64,000 nucleotides of DNA, from NCBI RefSeq assembly GCF_964273065.1, contig NZ_OZ186815.1, forward strand, positions 5,890,001-5,954,000. The letters are read 5' to 3'. Below, one piece after another: positions 1 to 9,133 of this stretch. A program made the position numbers and the translations under genes. Position 1 is the stretch's first letter. Every line of letters begins with the position of its first letter. Origin of the DNA: Nocardiopsis dassonvillei_B. GTDB lineage: Bacteria; Actinomycetota; Actinomycetes; Streptosporangiales; Streptosporangiaceae. The notes below the pieces were generated by a model. It was not told the DNA's origin and ran no database searches. It worked only from the letters and a program-made list of their open reading frames with translations.

Positions 1-237
1 GATCAGGCGGCGGACCTCGTGCGGCTCGCGCGCGACGTCGAACCCGCCGACCTCGGCGTGCCCGGCGTCCGGGCGCAGCAGGGTGGCGAGGATGCGCACC
101 GTGGTCGTCTTGCCGGAGCCGTTGGGTCCCAGGACACCCAGCACGGCCCCCGTCCTGGCGGTCAGGTCCACCCCGTCCAGAGCCCGTTTGCCCTTGAACT
201 CTTTGACCAGGCCCTCCGCGCGTATGGCGTCTGTCAT
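1..237 (-). CDS. Drug-type ABC transporter ATP-binding protein, N-terminal part
   Basis: Only the first 79 codons are present; the gene runs off the left edge. The product starts MTDAIRAEGLVKEF and has a Walker A motif GPNGSGKTT at about residues 37-45, followed by the TVRILATLLRPDAG stretch usual for DrrA-type (daunorubicin-resistance-like) ATPases, which power two-component exporters with a separate permease. The ATG at 237 is preceded by a good Shine-Dalgarno (GGAGGAGCG). The permease would lie to the left, outside the window. Substrate cannot be told from this fragment. Confidence 0.85.
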   Translation of the reverse strand, partial: MTDAIRAEGLVKEFKGKRALDGVDLTARTGAVLGVLGPNGSGKTTTVRILATLLRPDAGHAEVGGFDVAREPHEVRRLI

Positions 238-262
238 CGCTCCTCCGTTCCCGTGTTCGATC

Positions 263-273
263 ACCAGTCTGGT
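263..273. promoter_or_regulatory. Short palindrome upstream of the ABC ATPase
   Basis: ACCAGTCTGGT is a perfect inverted repeat lying 26 nt upstream of the ABC ATPase start and between that gene and the divergent PH-domain operon. Nearby (about 280-330) the octamer-like CTGACA word occurs three times. Such exporters are often controlled by a TetR-type repressor, so an operator is plausible, but no regulator gene is in view. Confidence 0.25.
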
Positions 274-395
274 CGGCGCCCCTGACAGAACGCTGACACG
301 CGGTGGGGCCCCGCCCGCACCGCGCTGACAGCGCGGCCCGGGAGCGCCCGGGGCGCGGGGGTTCGCGGGCCCGGGGCGGGCCTAGACTCGTGTCC

Positions 396-965
396 GTGAA
401 CGAGACCCCGCCGGACCCCCCACTGGACGCCCCGCCGCCGGAGCCGACGCACGCGGCCCTCCTGCGGCCGCCGGAGCGCAGGGTGAGCGGGCGCGCGGTC
501 GGGGTGTGGACGGTGCGCCTGCTGGTGGGCGGGCTGGTCGTCACGGCGCTGCTGAGCGCGGCCGCCTGGGCTCTGACCTCGCTCGGATGGGAGTGGCCGC
601 CCGCGTGGGTGCGCGAGTACGCTCCGGTCGTACCCGTCGTCTACGGGGTGTACGCGCTGCTCAGGGTGGCGATCGTGCCGTCCTGGCGGTACCGGGTGCA
701 CCGCTGGGAGGTGACCGGGGACGTCATCTACACGCGCTCGGGGTGGGTGAGCCGGACCTGGCAGCTGGTGCCGGTGAGCCGCCTGCAGACGGTGGACCAC
801 ACCCAGGGGTGGCTGGAGCGCCTCTTCTCCGTGGCGACCCTGGAGGTGCAGACGGCCTCCTACGCGGGATCGTCGACCATCGAGGGCCTGGACGCCGAGG
901 AGGCGCGCCGGCTGAGCGAGGACCTGGCTGTCCGCGCCGGGACGCTGCGGGACGACGCGACATGA
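396..965 (+). CDS. PH-domain membrane protein, YdbS-like
   Basis: The 189-residue product has two membrane segments (about residues 30-52 and 64-80) followed by a bacterial PH (bPH2, YdbS type) domain with the pattern YRVHRWEVTGD...IYTRSGWVSRTWQLVPVSRLQTVD. A TAGACT box at 383-388 stands 7 nt before the GTG at 396, so a leaderless start there is preferred; the GTG at 390 is the alternative. The stop overlaps the ATG of the next gene (ATGA), so the pair is translationally coupled. YdbS/YdbT pairs are membrane proteins of unclear function. Confidence 0.8.
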   Translation: MNETPPDPPLDAPPPEPTHAALLRPPERRVSGRAVGVWTVRLLVGGLVVTALLSAAAWALTSLGWEWPPAWVREYAPVVPVVYGVYALLRVAIVPSWRYRVHRWEVTGDVIYTRSGWVSRTWQLVPVSRLQTVDHTQGWLERLFSVATLEVQTASYAGSSTIEGLDAEEARRLSEDLAVRAGTLRDDAT

Positions 966-2887
966 CCGGCGGAACCGGGGAAGGCGACCGGACGGCGACG
1001 GGCGCCTCCTCCCCCCGCGACGGGACCCCCGCCGACCCGAACCCGTCGGCCGGGGACGCCGGAGACCGCGCGCGCTCCGCCCCCCGCACGCCCCAGGGGG
1101 ACGCCGATCCCCCGGAGACCGGAGGGCCGGGAGGGGGGCCCGGCCCCGCCGGACGGGCGGTGCCGGACGGCGCGGATCCCGCCGGGGAGGCGCCCGGGTC
1201 CTCCGGCGCCGGTGCGCGGGAAGGGGCGCCCGGGGCGGCCGGGGGCGGTACGGCCGCGGAGCCGGGCCCCCCGGGGTGCGCGTCCGAGCCCTCTGGGGCG
1301 GGTGCGCCCGGGGACGTCGGGGACGGCGCTCCCGGGGACCCGCCCGGGGCGCCGGAGTCCGGGGCGGAGAGGGCGCGCAGGCTGAGCGCTCGCACCATGG
1401 TCGTGGGGCCCGTCAACCAGCTGCGCAGCCTCCTGCTGCCCATCGTCGCGGGCCTGGTCGTGGGCGGGTTCAACCCGTGGGTGCTGGGCGCCACCGGGGC
1501 GGGCGTGGTCGCCCTGCTCGTCGGCGGCTTCGTCACCTGGCGGACCACGCGCTACGAGGTGGCCGGGGACCACCTGGAGATCCGCAAGGGCCTGCTGAGC
1601 CGTTCCCGGCGCACCATCCCACTCGAGCGCATCCGGGGCGTGGACGTCACCAGCACCCTCCTGCACCGGATCCTGGGCGTCGCCGTGGTGCGCGTCGAGG
1701 CGGCGGCCGGGGCGGCGGGCGGCGGCGAGGACGGAAAGCTCGACGCCGTGGACACCGCCGAGGCCGAGCGGCTGCGCCGGGTCCTGCTGCACCGCCGGGC
1801 GGTGCTGACCGGGCAGGCCGGGACGGCCCCCGCCGACGGCGCCCCGACCGACGGCGCCCCCGCCGAGGAAGCCCCGTCCCAGGTGCCCGGCCCCGGCGCC
1901 CCGCCCGTCGACGAGGGCACCGTCCACTTCGTCATCCCCCGCTCCTGGTACCTGTACGGCGCGCTGAGCCTGGGCTACCTGCTCACCCCGTTCGCGGTGC
2001 TGTCCGCCCTGTTCGGCGCGGTCCAGCAGACCGCGGGGGAGTGGGCCACCGACGCGTTCATCGACTGGGTGCAGGCCTCCGACCGCAGCGGCCTGGTGAT
2101 GGTCGCCGCCGTGGCCGCCGCGGTGATCGTGCTGCTCATGCCGGTGTTCGCGGTGGTCTCCTACGCCCTCACCCACTGGGGCTTCACCCTGCGCGAGCGC
2201 GACGGCTCCCTGGTGGCCGAGCGCGGCCTGTTCACCCGGCGCAGCGTCACCCTGGAGAAGCGGCGCGTCCGCGGCTACGAGCTGCTGGACAACCCCCTGG
2301 AGCGGCTGCGCGGCGCGGTGCGCCTGCGCGCCATCGTCACCGGCCTGGGCGACACGGCGGGCCGCTCGGTGCTGCTGCCGATCGGCCCGCGCGCCCGTGT
2401 CGAAGAGGTCGTGGAGCACGCCCTGGGCCGCTACACCGGGACGCTGCGCCGCCACCCGGGGGCGGCCCTGCGCCGCCGCCTGGTGCGCTCGGTGGGCCCG
2501 CCCGCGCTGGCCCTGGCCCTGGCGGCGGCCTTCGGCCCCGGCTGGTCCGTCGTCCTGGCCCTGGTCCTCACGGTGGCCGGGGTGCCCCTGGGGGTGGACC
2601 GCTACCTGTCCCTGGGGCACGGCCACGACGGGCGCCGGGTGAGCGTGCGCTCGGGTTCGCTGTCCCGCTCCCAGGCCACGGTGGAGCGGTCGGCGGTGAT
2701 CGGCTGGACCTGGAGGCAGACGCTGTTCCAGCGCGGCCCCGGCCTGGCCGACATCCAGGTGAACGTGGGCGCGGGAGCCGGGGGCTACACCGCCGGGGAC
2801 GCCTCCTTCGAGGAGTCGGTCGGCTTCGCCGCCGGGGTCACGCCGGAGATGGTCCGCCCGTTCCTGGCCGACCCGCGGCACCGCTGA
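962..2887 (+). CDS. Large membrane protein with three PH domains, YdbT-like, with long disordered N-terminus
   Basis: The 641-residue product begins with about 135 residues rich in Gly, Pro, Ala and Asp that look disordered, which YdbT proteins usually lack. Then come three repeats of membrane hairpin plus bPH2 domain: hairpins near residues 150-190, 330-400 and 513-550. Each PH unit has a variant of YEVAGDHLEIRKGLLSR...IPLERIRGVD. It starts at an ATG overlapping the stop of the YdbS-like gene by 4 nt. Its 3' end overlaps the convergent esterase gene by 50 bp. The pair may form one membrane complex (inference from coupling). Confidence 0.8.
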   Translation: MTGGTGEGDRTATGASSPRDGTPADPNPSAGDAGDRARSAPRTPQGDADPPETGGPGGGPGPAGRAVPDGADPAGEAPGSSGAGAREGAPGAAGGGTAAEPGPPGCASEPSGAGAPGDVGDGAPGDPPGAPESGAERARRLSARTMVVGPVNQLRSLLLPIVAGLVVGGFNPWVLGATGAGVVALLVGGFVTWRTTRYEVAGDHLEIRKGLLSRSRRTIPLERIRGVDVTSTLLHRILGVAVVRVEAAAGAAGGGEDGKLDAVDTAEAERLRRVLLHRRAVLTGQAGTAPADGAPTDGAPAEEAPSQVPGPGAPPVDEGTVHFVIPRSWYLYGALSLGYLLTPFAVLSALFGAVQQTAGEWATDAFIDWVQASDRSGLVMVAAVAAAVIVLLMPVFAVVSYALTHWGFTLRERDGSLVAERGLFTRRSVTLEKRRVRGYELLDNPLERLRGAVRLRAIVTGLGDTAGRSVLLPIGPRARVEEVVEHALGRYTGTLRRHPGAALRRRLVRSVGPPALALALAAAFGPGWSVVLALVLTVAGVPLGVDRYLSLGHGHDGRRVSVRSGSLSRSQATVERSAVIGWTWRQTLFQRGPGLADIQVNVGAGAGGYTAGDASFEESVGFAAGVTPEMVRPFLADPRHR

Positions 2888-4292
2888 CCGGGCCGGTCCG
2901 GTCGGCGTCCAGGACGTACGGCTCGGCCCGTTCCGCCCAGGAGGGCCAGCCGGGGTCGCCCTCGCGGACGAAGTCCACCCAGGCCCGGTGCGTCCTCCCG
3001 GCCAGCCCGGCGGGGGCGTCCGGGCCGGTCAGGGCCAGGGCCCCGGGGGTGCCCAGCCGGTCGAACACGAACGGCAGCTCCATGCAGTGCGCGGCGCCCA
3101 GCCCCGCGACGGGGCTGCGCCAGGCGAACCCGTAGACGTGGGAGGAGGCGCCCCGGGCGGCGCGCGCCCGGGCGATCCGCCGCACCGGCCGCTCCAGCAC
3201 CACCTCGCCGATGAGGGCCCCGGCCAGCATCCCGGTGCTCATGCCGGGTCGGCGCGAGCGCAGCCGGAGCAGCGCCGCCGGGCCCACGCCGAACCGCAGC
3301 GCCCCCAGGGCCAGCAGCGGCCACCCCAGGCCGCGGTCGGCGCCGGTGGGGGCCAGCCAGAGGCGGTGCTCCTCCAGGGTGGTGCCCATGAGCAGGTCCA
3401 GGTGGTCGGCGGCGCCCGCGCGCAGCGCCTCGTAGGGGGAGCGCGGCACCAGGTCGCCGTCCACGGCCAGGGAGAACGCGGGGCCGCCCGCGAGCGGGTC
3501 GCCCGCGGCCATCGCCCGGTGCTGGGCGTCGACCAGGTCCTCGGGCTTCACCTCCGCGAAGGCGTCCCGGGTGGCGGGGATCCCCAGGTCCTGCGCCATG
3601 AGCCGGGTGATGCGCCCGGCCCGGTCGGGGGAGGCGGCGGTCAGCGGCCCGCTCTGGAGGATCGCCCGCCGTACCAGCCGCCCGGTCTCGGGGTGGGCGA
3701 TCAGCGCGGCCGTGGTGGCGGCCCCGGCCGACTGCCCGGCGACGGTGATCCGCTCGGGGTCGCCGCCGAACGCGGCGATCTCCCGGCGCACCCAGCGCAG
3801 CGCGGCCATCTGGTCGGCCAGCCCCAGGTTGGGCTGGGCGCCCTCCAGCACGGAGAATCCCTCAGCGCCCAGCCGGTAGTTGGCGGACACGAACACGATC
3901 CCGTCGCGGGCGAAGGCGGTCCCGTCGTAGGCGCTCAGGGAGTTGGCCCCGCGGACCAGGGCCCCGCCGTGGAACCACAGCAGCACCGGCAGCGAACCGG
4001 GTTCGGCGTTCTCCGGCGCCCACACGTTGACGTGCAAGAAGTCGTCGCCCAGGGCGTCCACCGACGGCAGGATCTCCCCGATGGCGCCCTCGTAGGGAGC
4101 CTGCGGGGCGCCGGGGCCGTGCGCGGTGGCGTCGCGTACCCCGTCCCAGGCCGCGGCGGGGGCGGGCGGCGCGAAGCGGTGCTCCCCGACGGGCGGCGCC
4201 GCGTAGGGGACGCCCAGGTGGCGGACGGTCCCTCCCTCCGCGGCGCCGCGCAGCGCTCCGGTCCCGACGCGCGCGGTGGGTCCGTCCGTCAT
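2838..4292 (-). CDS. Type-B carboxylesterase/lipase family hydrolase
   Basis: The 484-residue product is a para-nitrobenzyl-esterase-type alpha/beta hydrolase that cleaves carboxylic esters. It shows the family N-terminus (LRGAAEGGTVRHLGVPYAAPP), the oxyanion-hole FHGGAL, the nucleophile elbow AGQSAGA with the catalytic Ser, and the late AAHCMELPFVF segment that carries the catalytic His. No signal peptide is visible, so it is probably cytoplasmic. The ATG at 4292 has a good GAGGAG Shine-Dalgarno. The C-terminus overlaps the convergent PH-domain gene by 50 bp, so no intergenic terminator separates them. Confidence 0.9.
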   Translation of the reverse strand: MTDGPTARVGTGALRGAAEGGTVRHLGVPYAAPPVGEHRFAPPAPAAAWDGVRDATAHGPGAPQAPYEGAIGEILPSVDALGDDFLHVNVWAPENAEPGSLPVLLWFHGGALVRGANSLSAYDGTAFARDGIVFVSANYRLGAEGFSVLEGAQPNLGLADQMAALRWVRREIAAFGGDPERITVAGQSAGAATTAALIAHPETGRLVRRAILQSGPLTAASPDRAGRITRLMAQDLGIPATRDAFAEVKPEDLVDAQHRAMAAGDPLAGGPAFSLAVDGDLVPRSPYEALRAGAADHLDLLMGTTLEEHRLWLAPTGADRGLGWPLLALGALRFGVGPAALLRLRSRRPGMSTGMLAGALIGEVVLERPVRRIARARAARGASSHVYGFAWRSPVAGLGAAHCMELPFVFDRLGTPGALALTGPDAPAGLAGRTHRAWVDFVREGDPGWPSWAERAEPYVLDADRTGPVSGAAGRPGTGGPSPA

Positions 4293-4484
4293 GGCTGTTC
4301 TCCTCGGGGGGAAGGCGTGGTGCAGGGCGATCGTACGCCTCCCGCCGGAGCCGGACCCGACCCGGGCGTCACACCGGTCACCGGAGACGGCGGCCCCGGC
4401 GGGCGGGCGCCGTCCGCCGACGCGGAACGGGGGCGGCCGCGACGGCGGCCGCCCCCGTGGGAAGCGGTGCGGGACCCCGGCGGG

Positions 4485-6005
4485 TCACTCGTCCTTCTTG
4501 GACCCGAACATGATCTCGTCCCAGGACGGCACCGAGGCGCGGCGGCCGCGCCCCTTGCGCTTGGGCGCGGGCCGGTCCCCGCCCGCCGCCGCGGCCGGGA
4601 CCGGTGCCGAGGGCGCGGCCGGGGGCGGGGCCGGGTCCGCGGCCCGGCGCGGGGTCCCGGTGTCGTTGAGGTCGATGGTGGCCCGGCGGCGGCGCGGCGC
4701 CGGCTGGCTCAGGGGTGCCGCGGGCGGCACCTGGTCCGCGGTGGCCGACCAGGCCGGACGCTCCCGCTGGTCGGGCCGTTCGGCCGCCGGGCGCGCGGGA
4801 CGCGGCCGTTCGGCCGCCGGGCCGTCGCCGCCCCGCTCCGGGGCCGCGGCCGTGGAGCCGTACCGCTCCTCCTCGTCGAACACCGGGGAGGCAGGCCGGG
4901 CCGACTCCTCGACCCGCGCCCGGCGCGGGGCGTGCCGTCCGGGATCCCCGTGCCCGTCGAACCCCTCCCGGGCGGACTCCGGGTACTCCCGGGCGTTGCG
5001 CTCGGCGAACTCCTCGGGTTCCGGGTGCTCCCGGCGGCCGCGGTCCGCGAACCCCTCGTGCCCGGAGCGGCGGCCGTCCCCCTCGTGCGCGGACCGGTGC
5101 GCGAACCGTTCGACGTGCTCCCAGTCGCGCTCGACCGGCTCCGGCTCCCGGGGCCCGGGCCGCTCGGTGCGGGCCGGGGCGTCGTACCCGCGGTGTTCGC
5201 GCGGCGCCTCGGTCCACCGCTGCCCCGGCTCCTCGCGCCGCTCGGGCCGCGGTGCCGGTCCGCCCTCCTGGCCGCGCGGAGCAGACGGCAGCAGCGGGTC
5301 GTCCAGCGTCCCCTCGGTGCGCCGGAGTCCGCCGACCCGCTCGGGTGCGGGCCGCACGGAGGCGCGGGGCGCCTCGGGCTCGGTGCGCCGGGGGGCGAAG
5401 GGGGTCACGTTCGCGGTGGGGGCGGGGGTCGGGTCCGGCGAGGAGAACCGGGCGGCCTCCTCGTCGGCGGGGGTGACGGTGTTGTGTCTGGGCTCGTACA
5501 GCCAGTGGGCGACGCGTTCCTCGCCGCCGTCCAGGAAGACGAGCTTGAGCTGCCAGGTGCGGTCCTCGCGCTTCCAGGAGTCCCACACCGCGTCGCCGGT
5601 CTCCAGCTGGTGGGCCCCGATGCGGCGGGCGACCAGTTCCTCCAGGTTCCCCCCGTGGGCGGCCTCGCCGGCGACGCGCACCGCGGCGCGCTGTGCCTGC
5701 TGTGCGATGTACTCCCGCTCCTGGAGGACAGGGCCCTCGAACCAGCGGACCCGTTCGATGGGTATGCCGGAGATCTCGGAGATGGCCTCCGCGGTCTCGC
5801 CGGACCTGATGCGGGCCTGGATTTCCTTGGGGCGCAACGGATTCTCCACTTCGATCTCGTACTGGCCGAGCCGGGAGAACTGGCCGCGTACTGCGGCGCG
5901 GAGGCGGTCGTCGACCGGGAGCATGAAACGGGTTCCACGGCCGGTGCTGGCCAGCACCAGGTAGGTGCCGTCCTCACTCACGGCCACGAGGCGAAGCTCG
6001 TGCAT
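4485..6005 (-). CDS. sepH: Septation protein SepH (DUF3071)
   Basis: SepH is an actinobacterial cell-division protein that binds FtsZ and stimulates its assembly. The 506-residue product has the conserved DUF3071 N-terminal domain (start MHELRLVAVSEDGTYLVL) with a helix-turn-helix-like segment near residues 72-91 (AEAISEISGIPIERV). A long low-complexity Arg/Pro/Glu-rich linker follows, and the conserved basic C-terminal tail ends near PSWDEIMFGSKKDE. The ATG at 6005 is chosen over an in-frame upstream start at 6119 because GGGAGGGCG precedes it and the domain begins there. Confidence 0.95.
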   Translation of the reverse strand: MHELRLVAVSEDGTYLVLASTGRGTRFMLPVDDRLRAAVRGQFSRLGQYEIEVENPLRPKEIQARIRSGETAEAISEISGIPIERVRWFEGPVLQEREYIAQQAQRAAVRVAGEAAHGGNLEELVARRIGAHQLETGDAVWDSWKREDRTWQLKLVFLDGGEERVAHWLYEPRHNTVTPADEEAARFSSPDPTPAPTANVTPFAPRRTEPEAPRASVRPAPERVGGLRRTEGTLDDPLLPSAPRGQEGGPAPRPERREEPGQRWTEAPREHRGYDAPARTERPGPREPEPVERDWEHVERFAHRSAHEGDGRRSGHEGFADRGRREHPEPEEFAERNAREYPESAREGFDGHGDPGRHAPRRARVEESARPASPVFDEEERYGSTAAAPERGGDGPAAERPRPARPAAERPDQRERPAWSATADQVPPAAPLSQPAPRRRRATIDLNDTGTPRRAADPAPPPAAPSAPVPAAAAGGDRPAPKRKGRGRRASVPSWDEIMFGSKKDE

Positions 6006-6591
6006 CGCCCTCCCTTTCGCGTCCCGTCGAGGACAGGTCCTTCGACCAACCCCCGCGTTCTCCAAGTCTGGTCGGCCGACAACCGTTCGGCCACTACCGC
6101 GCCCGGCGCGCCCGAACATGTGTGCCCGCCTCCCGGGCCGTGACGCACCATGTCACGGTGGGAGCGCCCCGGGCCGTCCCCGGGGTCCTCGCGGTCGCTT
6201 CCTTCGCCAATCTTGGCACGCTGACCCTTCCACGACCGGGAGCGATCACGGGGGAATGTCGTCATTCCCGTGCGAAGGCTCCGCCGTGATGGTATCCCGC
6301 GCCCCCCGAATCGCCCCAGGCTCGGGAAAAACTCCGATCTCGGTCGCTTCGTCGGGTAAGGGGATTCTCCTGGGCGCAACTCGACACGCCGATGGCCGCC
6401 AGAGAGTGATCCATCTTCATTGATGGCGTTATCGGAACCCTGTCGCCCTTAGCCTGAGTTATCCGCATATGAGTGGAATGTGAACTTTGGGGCGTCTGGG
6501 GCTGCATAGCCCGACACACGCCCATCCCGGAGCGCGGCGCGCCCTCCCGCGCGCCCTCCGGACGGGACGGAGCACGAAAGGGGACGGCCGC
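6006..6591. other. 586-bp intergenic region between divergent genes
   Basis: No credible gene is seen. An imperfect inverted repeat with arms CACGGG(GG)AATG and CATTCCCGTG spans about 6247-6272, and CCATC/GATGG arms occur near 6409-6424. A lower-GC stretch at about 6430-6490 contains a TAGCCT box (about 6452-6457), a possible promoter for the gene at 6592. The two promoters for sepH and that gene must lie here. Confidence 0.5.
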
Positions 6592-7626
6592 ATGGGGCGG
6601 ACCGAGCACCGCGACCGGCAGGACGGGGAAGAAGGCGGGGACAGTGGAAAGAAGCGCATCGAGCTGAGCGTGTCGCAGGTCGCCGGGGCGGGCGTCGCCA
6701 CCCTCGCCGCCGCCACCGCCGCCTCCTACCTCAACGTCTACGGCACGGTCGTCGGGGCCGCGGTCATGGCCACCCTGAGCACCCTGGCCAGCCCCTTCCT
6801 CCAGCAGTGGTTCTCCCGCGGCGGCGACCACGCCCGCCTGTTCGCCGAGAGGACCGTGGGGTACGCCGAACCCGGGGGAACAGGTTCTCACCGCAGCGGC
6901 ACCCACCCGCTGGACCCGCCGGGCACCGGCCCGGTGCCCGGCCTGCCGCCGACCGGGCCGCTCCCCGGGCTGCCCGGAGAACCCGACACCACCCGCACCA
7001 TGGCCATGCCGGCCGTGGGGGCGGACGCCGCGGCCGCACAGTCCTCCGGCGCGGACGCCGCGGGGCCCCGGCCCGGCGGCCCGCGGACTCCGGACGGTCC
7101 CCCCGGAGGCGGGCAGGCCCGGCGCGGATGGCGTGCCTACGCGTTGACCGCGGCGGCGGTCTTCGTCCTGGTGATGCTGGTCGTCCTGCTGTTCGAGCTG
7201 TTCACCGGCCGCTCCCTGACCGCCTGGACCCAGGGCCGGCAGGAGTACACCTCGCCCACCCTGCTCGGCGGAGGCACCTCGGCGCCCCCGGCACAGGAGG
7301 AGGGCGGGACCGGCGGCGCTCCCGCCGACCGGGAGGAGCCGGCCGAACGGCAGGAGGACGGCACCGGACAGGGGGGCCGGGACCCGGTGGAGGAGCCCGC
7401 CGAACCCGGGTCCCCCGACCCGGGCACCGGACCCCCCGAGGGGGAGGACGGGTGGACCGACCCGGACGCCCCCGGCGACGGCGGTACCACCGGGCCCGGC
7501 GAGGGGTGGACCGACCCGGGCGCCGGCGGGGGCGGAACGGACCCCGGGGACACGGGCGGGACGGAGGGCTCCGGCGGCGCCGGCGGCGGGACCGGGGACG
7601 CCGTCCCCGACCTCCCCGCGGGCTGA
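6592..7626 (+). CDS. Actinobacterial membrane protein of unknown function
   Basis: The 344-residue product has an N-terminal segment of about 60 residues (ELSVSQVAGAGVATLAA...) that resembles a module found in many actinomycete membrane proteins, with two hydrophobic stretches around residues 22-65. A Pro/Gly-rich spacer follows, then a transmembrane helix near 182-203 (YALTAAAVFVLVMLVVLLFEL), and a long acidic, Gly/Pro/Asp-rich tail to the end. ATG 6592 is chosen over the upstream in-frame ATG at 6487 because AAAGGGGAC precedes it and the earlier codons look non-coding. Function is not known to me. Confidence 0.75.
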   Translation: MGRTEHRDRQDGEEGGDSGKKRIELSVSQVAGAGVATLAAATAASYLNVYGTVVGAAVMATLSTLASPFLQQWFSRGGDHARLFAERTVGYAEPGGTGSHRSGTHPLDPPGTGPVPGLPPTGPLPGLPGEPDTTRTMAMPAVGADAAAAQSSGADAAGPRPGGPRTPDGPPGGGQARRGWRAYALTAAAVFVLVMLVVLLFELFTGRSLTAWTQGRQEYTSPTLLGGGTSAPPAQEEGGTGGAPADREEPAERQEDGTGQGGRDPVEEPAEPGSPDPGTGPPEGEDGWTDPDAPGDGGTTGPGEGWTDPGAGGGGTDPGDTGGTEGSGGAGGGTGDAVPDLPAG

Positions 7627-7629
7627 CCC

Positions 7630-7675
7630 CCGGGCGGGCCCCGCGGGTCCCGCGGGTCCCGCGGGACCCGCCCGG
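7630..7675. terminator. Bidirectional hairpin between convergent genes
   Basis: Nine-base arms CCGGGCGGG and CCCGCCCGG enclose three copies of CCCGCGGG, which can also pair. It separates the stop codons of the membrane protein and of the flavin oxidase. Confidence 0.6.
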
Positions 7676-7699
7676 ACACGCCGGGGACCCGCCCCCCGG

Positions 7700-9010
7700 T
7701 CAGCCGAAGACGCGGTCCAGGTAGTCGTTGCCGAACCGCCGCAGCGGGTCGACCCGGTCGCGTACCTCCAGGGCATCGCCCAGACGCGGGTACACCCCCT
7801 CCAGGTAGGAGCGGTCCCGGGTGTGGATCTTGCCCCAGTGCGGCCGGCCGCCCACCGAGGTGAACACCGCCTCCAGGTCGGCGAAGTACGCTTCGTACGG
7901 CGTCCCCTTGTACATGTGCACCGCCACGTAGGCGGTGTCGCGCCCGTAGGCCGTCGACAGCCACACGTCGTCGGCCGGGGCGAACCGCACCTCCACCGGG
8001 AAGCTCACCCGGTGGTCGCCCGCGTCCACGATCCGGCGGGCCTCGCGCAGCACGTCCACCAGGTGCTCGGCCGGGATCGCGTACTCCATCTCCACGAAGC
8101 GCACGTCCCGAACCGAGGTGAAGACCTTGTGCGACACGTCGGTGTAGGTGCGCGCGGACAGGGCCCGCGAACTGATCCGGTTCACCGCCGGGACCGTGCC
8201 GGGGAAGCGGCGGCAGACCCGGTTGACGCCCTCGAACACGGTGTTGGACAGGAAGTCGTCGTCCAGCCACTCCCTGAACCGCGACAGCGGCTGCGCCGGG
8301 CCTTCGGTGATGTTGTTGCGCTTGGTGTTGGTGTTGCCGGTGTGGGGGAACCAGTAGAACTCGAAGTGGTCGTTGCCGGACCGCAGTTCCGGCAGCCGCT
8401 CCAGCACCTCGTCCAGCGGCATCGGCTCCTCCCGGGCGTGCAGCAGGAACGCCGGGCGCACCGCCATCGTCAGCGCCGTCACCACGCCGAACGCCCCCAG
8501 GCCCACCCGCGCGGCGTGGAACAGCTCCGGTTCCCGCGCCGCCGAGCACTCCACCACCGAGCCGTCGGCCAGGACGAGCTCCAGGCCGACCACCTGGCTC
8601 GCCAGCCCGCCCGCGTCCCGGCCGGTGCCGTGCGTGCCGGTCTGCACCGCCCCGGCCACCGTCTGCACCGCGATGTCGCCCATGTTGGCCAGGGCCGCAC
8701 CGCGGGCCGCGAGCGCGTCGTTGAAATCGCACAGGGGCAGCCCGGCCTCGACCGTGGCGGTGCCCGCCGCCGGATCCACCGAGCGCAGGCCCGTCAGCGA
8801 GGTGGGGGAGAGCAGGAGGCCGTCCGTGACGGCCACGTCGGTGAAGGAGTGCCCCGACCCCACCATGCGGACCCGCAGGCCGTCCGCGGCGGCGGAGTTC
8901 ACGGCCGCGGCCACCTCCGCGGTGCTGTTGGGGGAGGCGGTCCGCCTGGGGCGGGCCCGGTGGGTGTCCGCCCATGTGTGCCACAACACATCTGTCATGC
9001 CAGGGGACAT
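7700..9010 (-). CDS. FAD-linked oxidoreductase of the aldonolactone/alditol oxidase family
   Basis: The 436-residue product has an N-terminal PCMH-type FAD-binding domain (VRMVGSGHSFTDVAVTDG near residues 50-65 and an AGAVQTGTHGTGRDAGG loop near 115-135) and a C-terminal ALO domain with the family motif PHWGKIH at about 390. Relatives oxidise gulono-, arabinono- or xylitol-type substrates with oxygen. It is divergent from ferrochelatase with 123 bp between. The start at 9010 (MSPGMTDV) or 8998 (MTDV) cannot be decided, since neither has a clear Shine-Dalgarno. Confidence 0.85.
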   Translation of the reverse strand: MSPGMTDVLWHTWADTHRARPRRTASPNSTAEVAAAVNSAAADGLRVRMVGSGHSFTDVAVTDGLLLSPTSLTGLRSVDPAAGTATVEAGLPLCDFNDALAARGAALANMGDIAVQTVAGAVQTGTHGTGRDAGGLASQVVGLELVLADGSVVECSAAREPELFHAARVGLGAFGVVTALTMAVRPAFLLHAREEPMPLDEVLERLPELRSGNDHFEFYWFPHTGNTNTKRNNITEGPAQPLSRFREWLDDDFLSNTVFEGVNRVCRRFPGTVPAVNRISSRALSARTYTDVSHKVFTSVRDVRFVEMEYAIPAEHLVDVLREARRIVDAGDHRVSFPVEVRFAPADDVWLSTAYGRDTAYVAVHMYKGTPYEAYFADLEAVFTSVGGRPHWGKIHTRDRSYLEGVYPRLGDALEVRDRVDPLRRFGNDYLDRVFG

Positions 9011-9133
9011 TACTCGCCGGTCACTTGTCTGAACAGGGGAGGAGCGGACGGGAGGCTCCCGGCAGGGAGGAGTCCAACGCCACAGGTCCGCTGACCGGGG
9101 GGTGCGGCGCACGGGTCCGGGAGAGCTGGTTTC

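Noticed and set aside
2838..2887. 50-bp convergent overlap of the PH-domain and esterase genes as a frameshift or misannotation
   Set aside because: Both reading frames have normal family lengths up to near their ends; long convergent overlaps occur at this GC content.
6487..6591. Upstream in-frame ATG for the membrane protein at 6592
   Set aside because: The added 35 residues are Arg/Pro-rich, and the better Shine-Dalgarno is directly before 6592.
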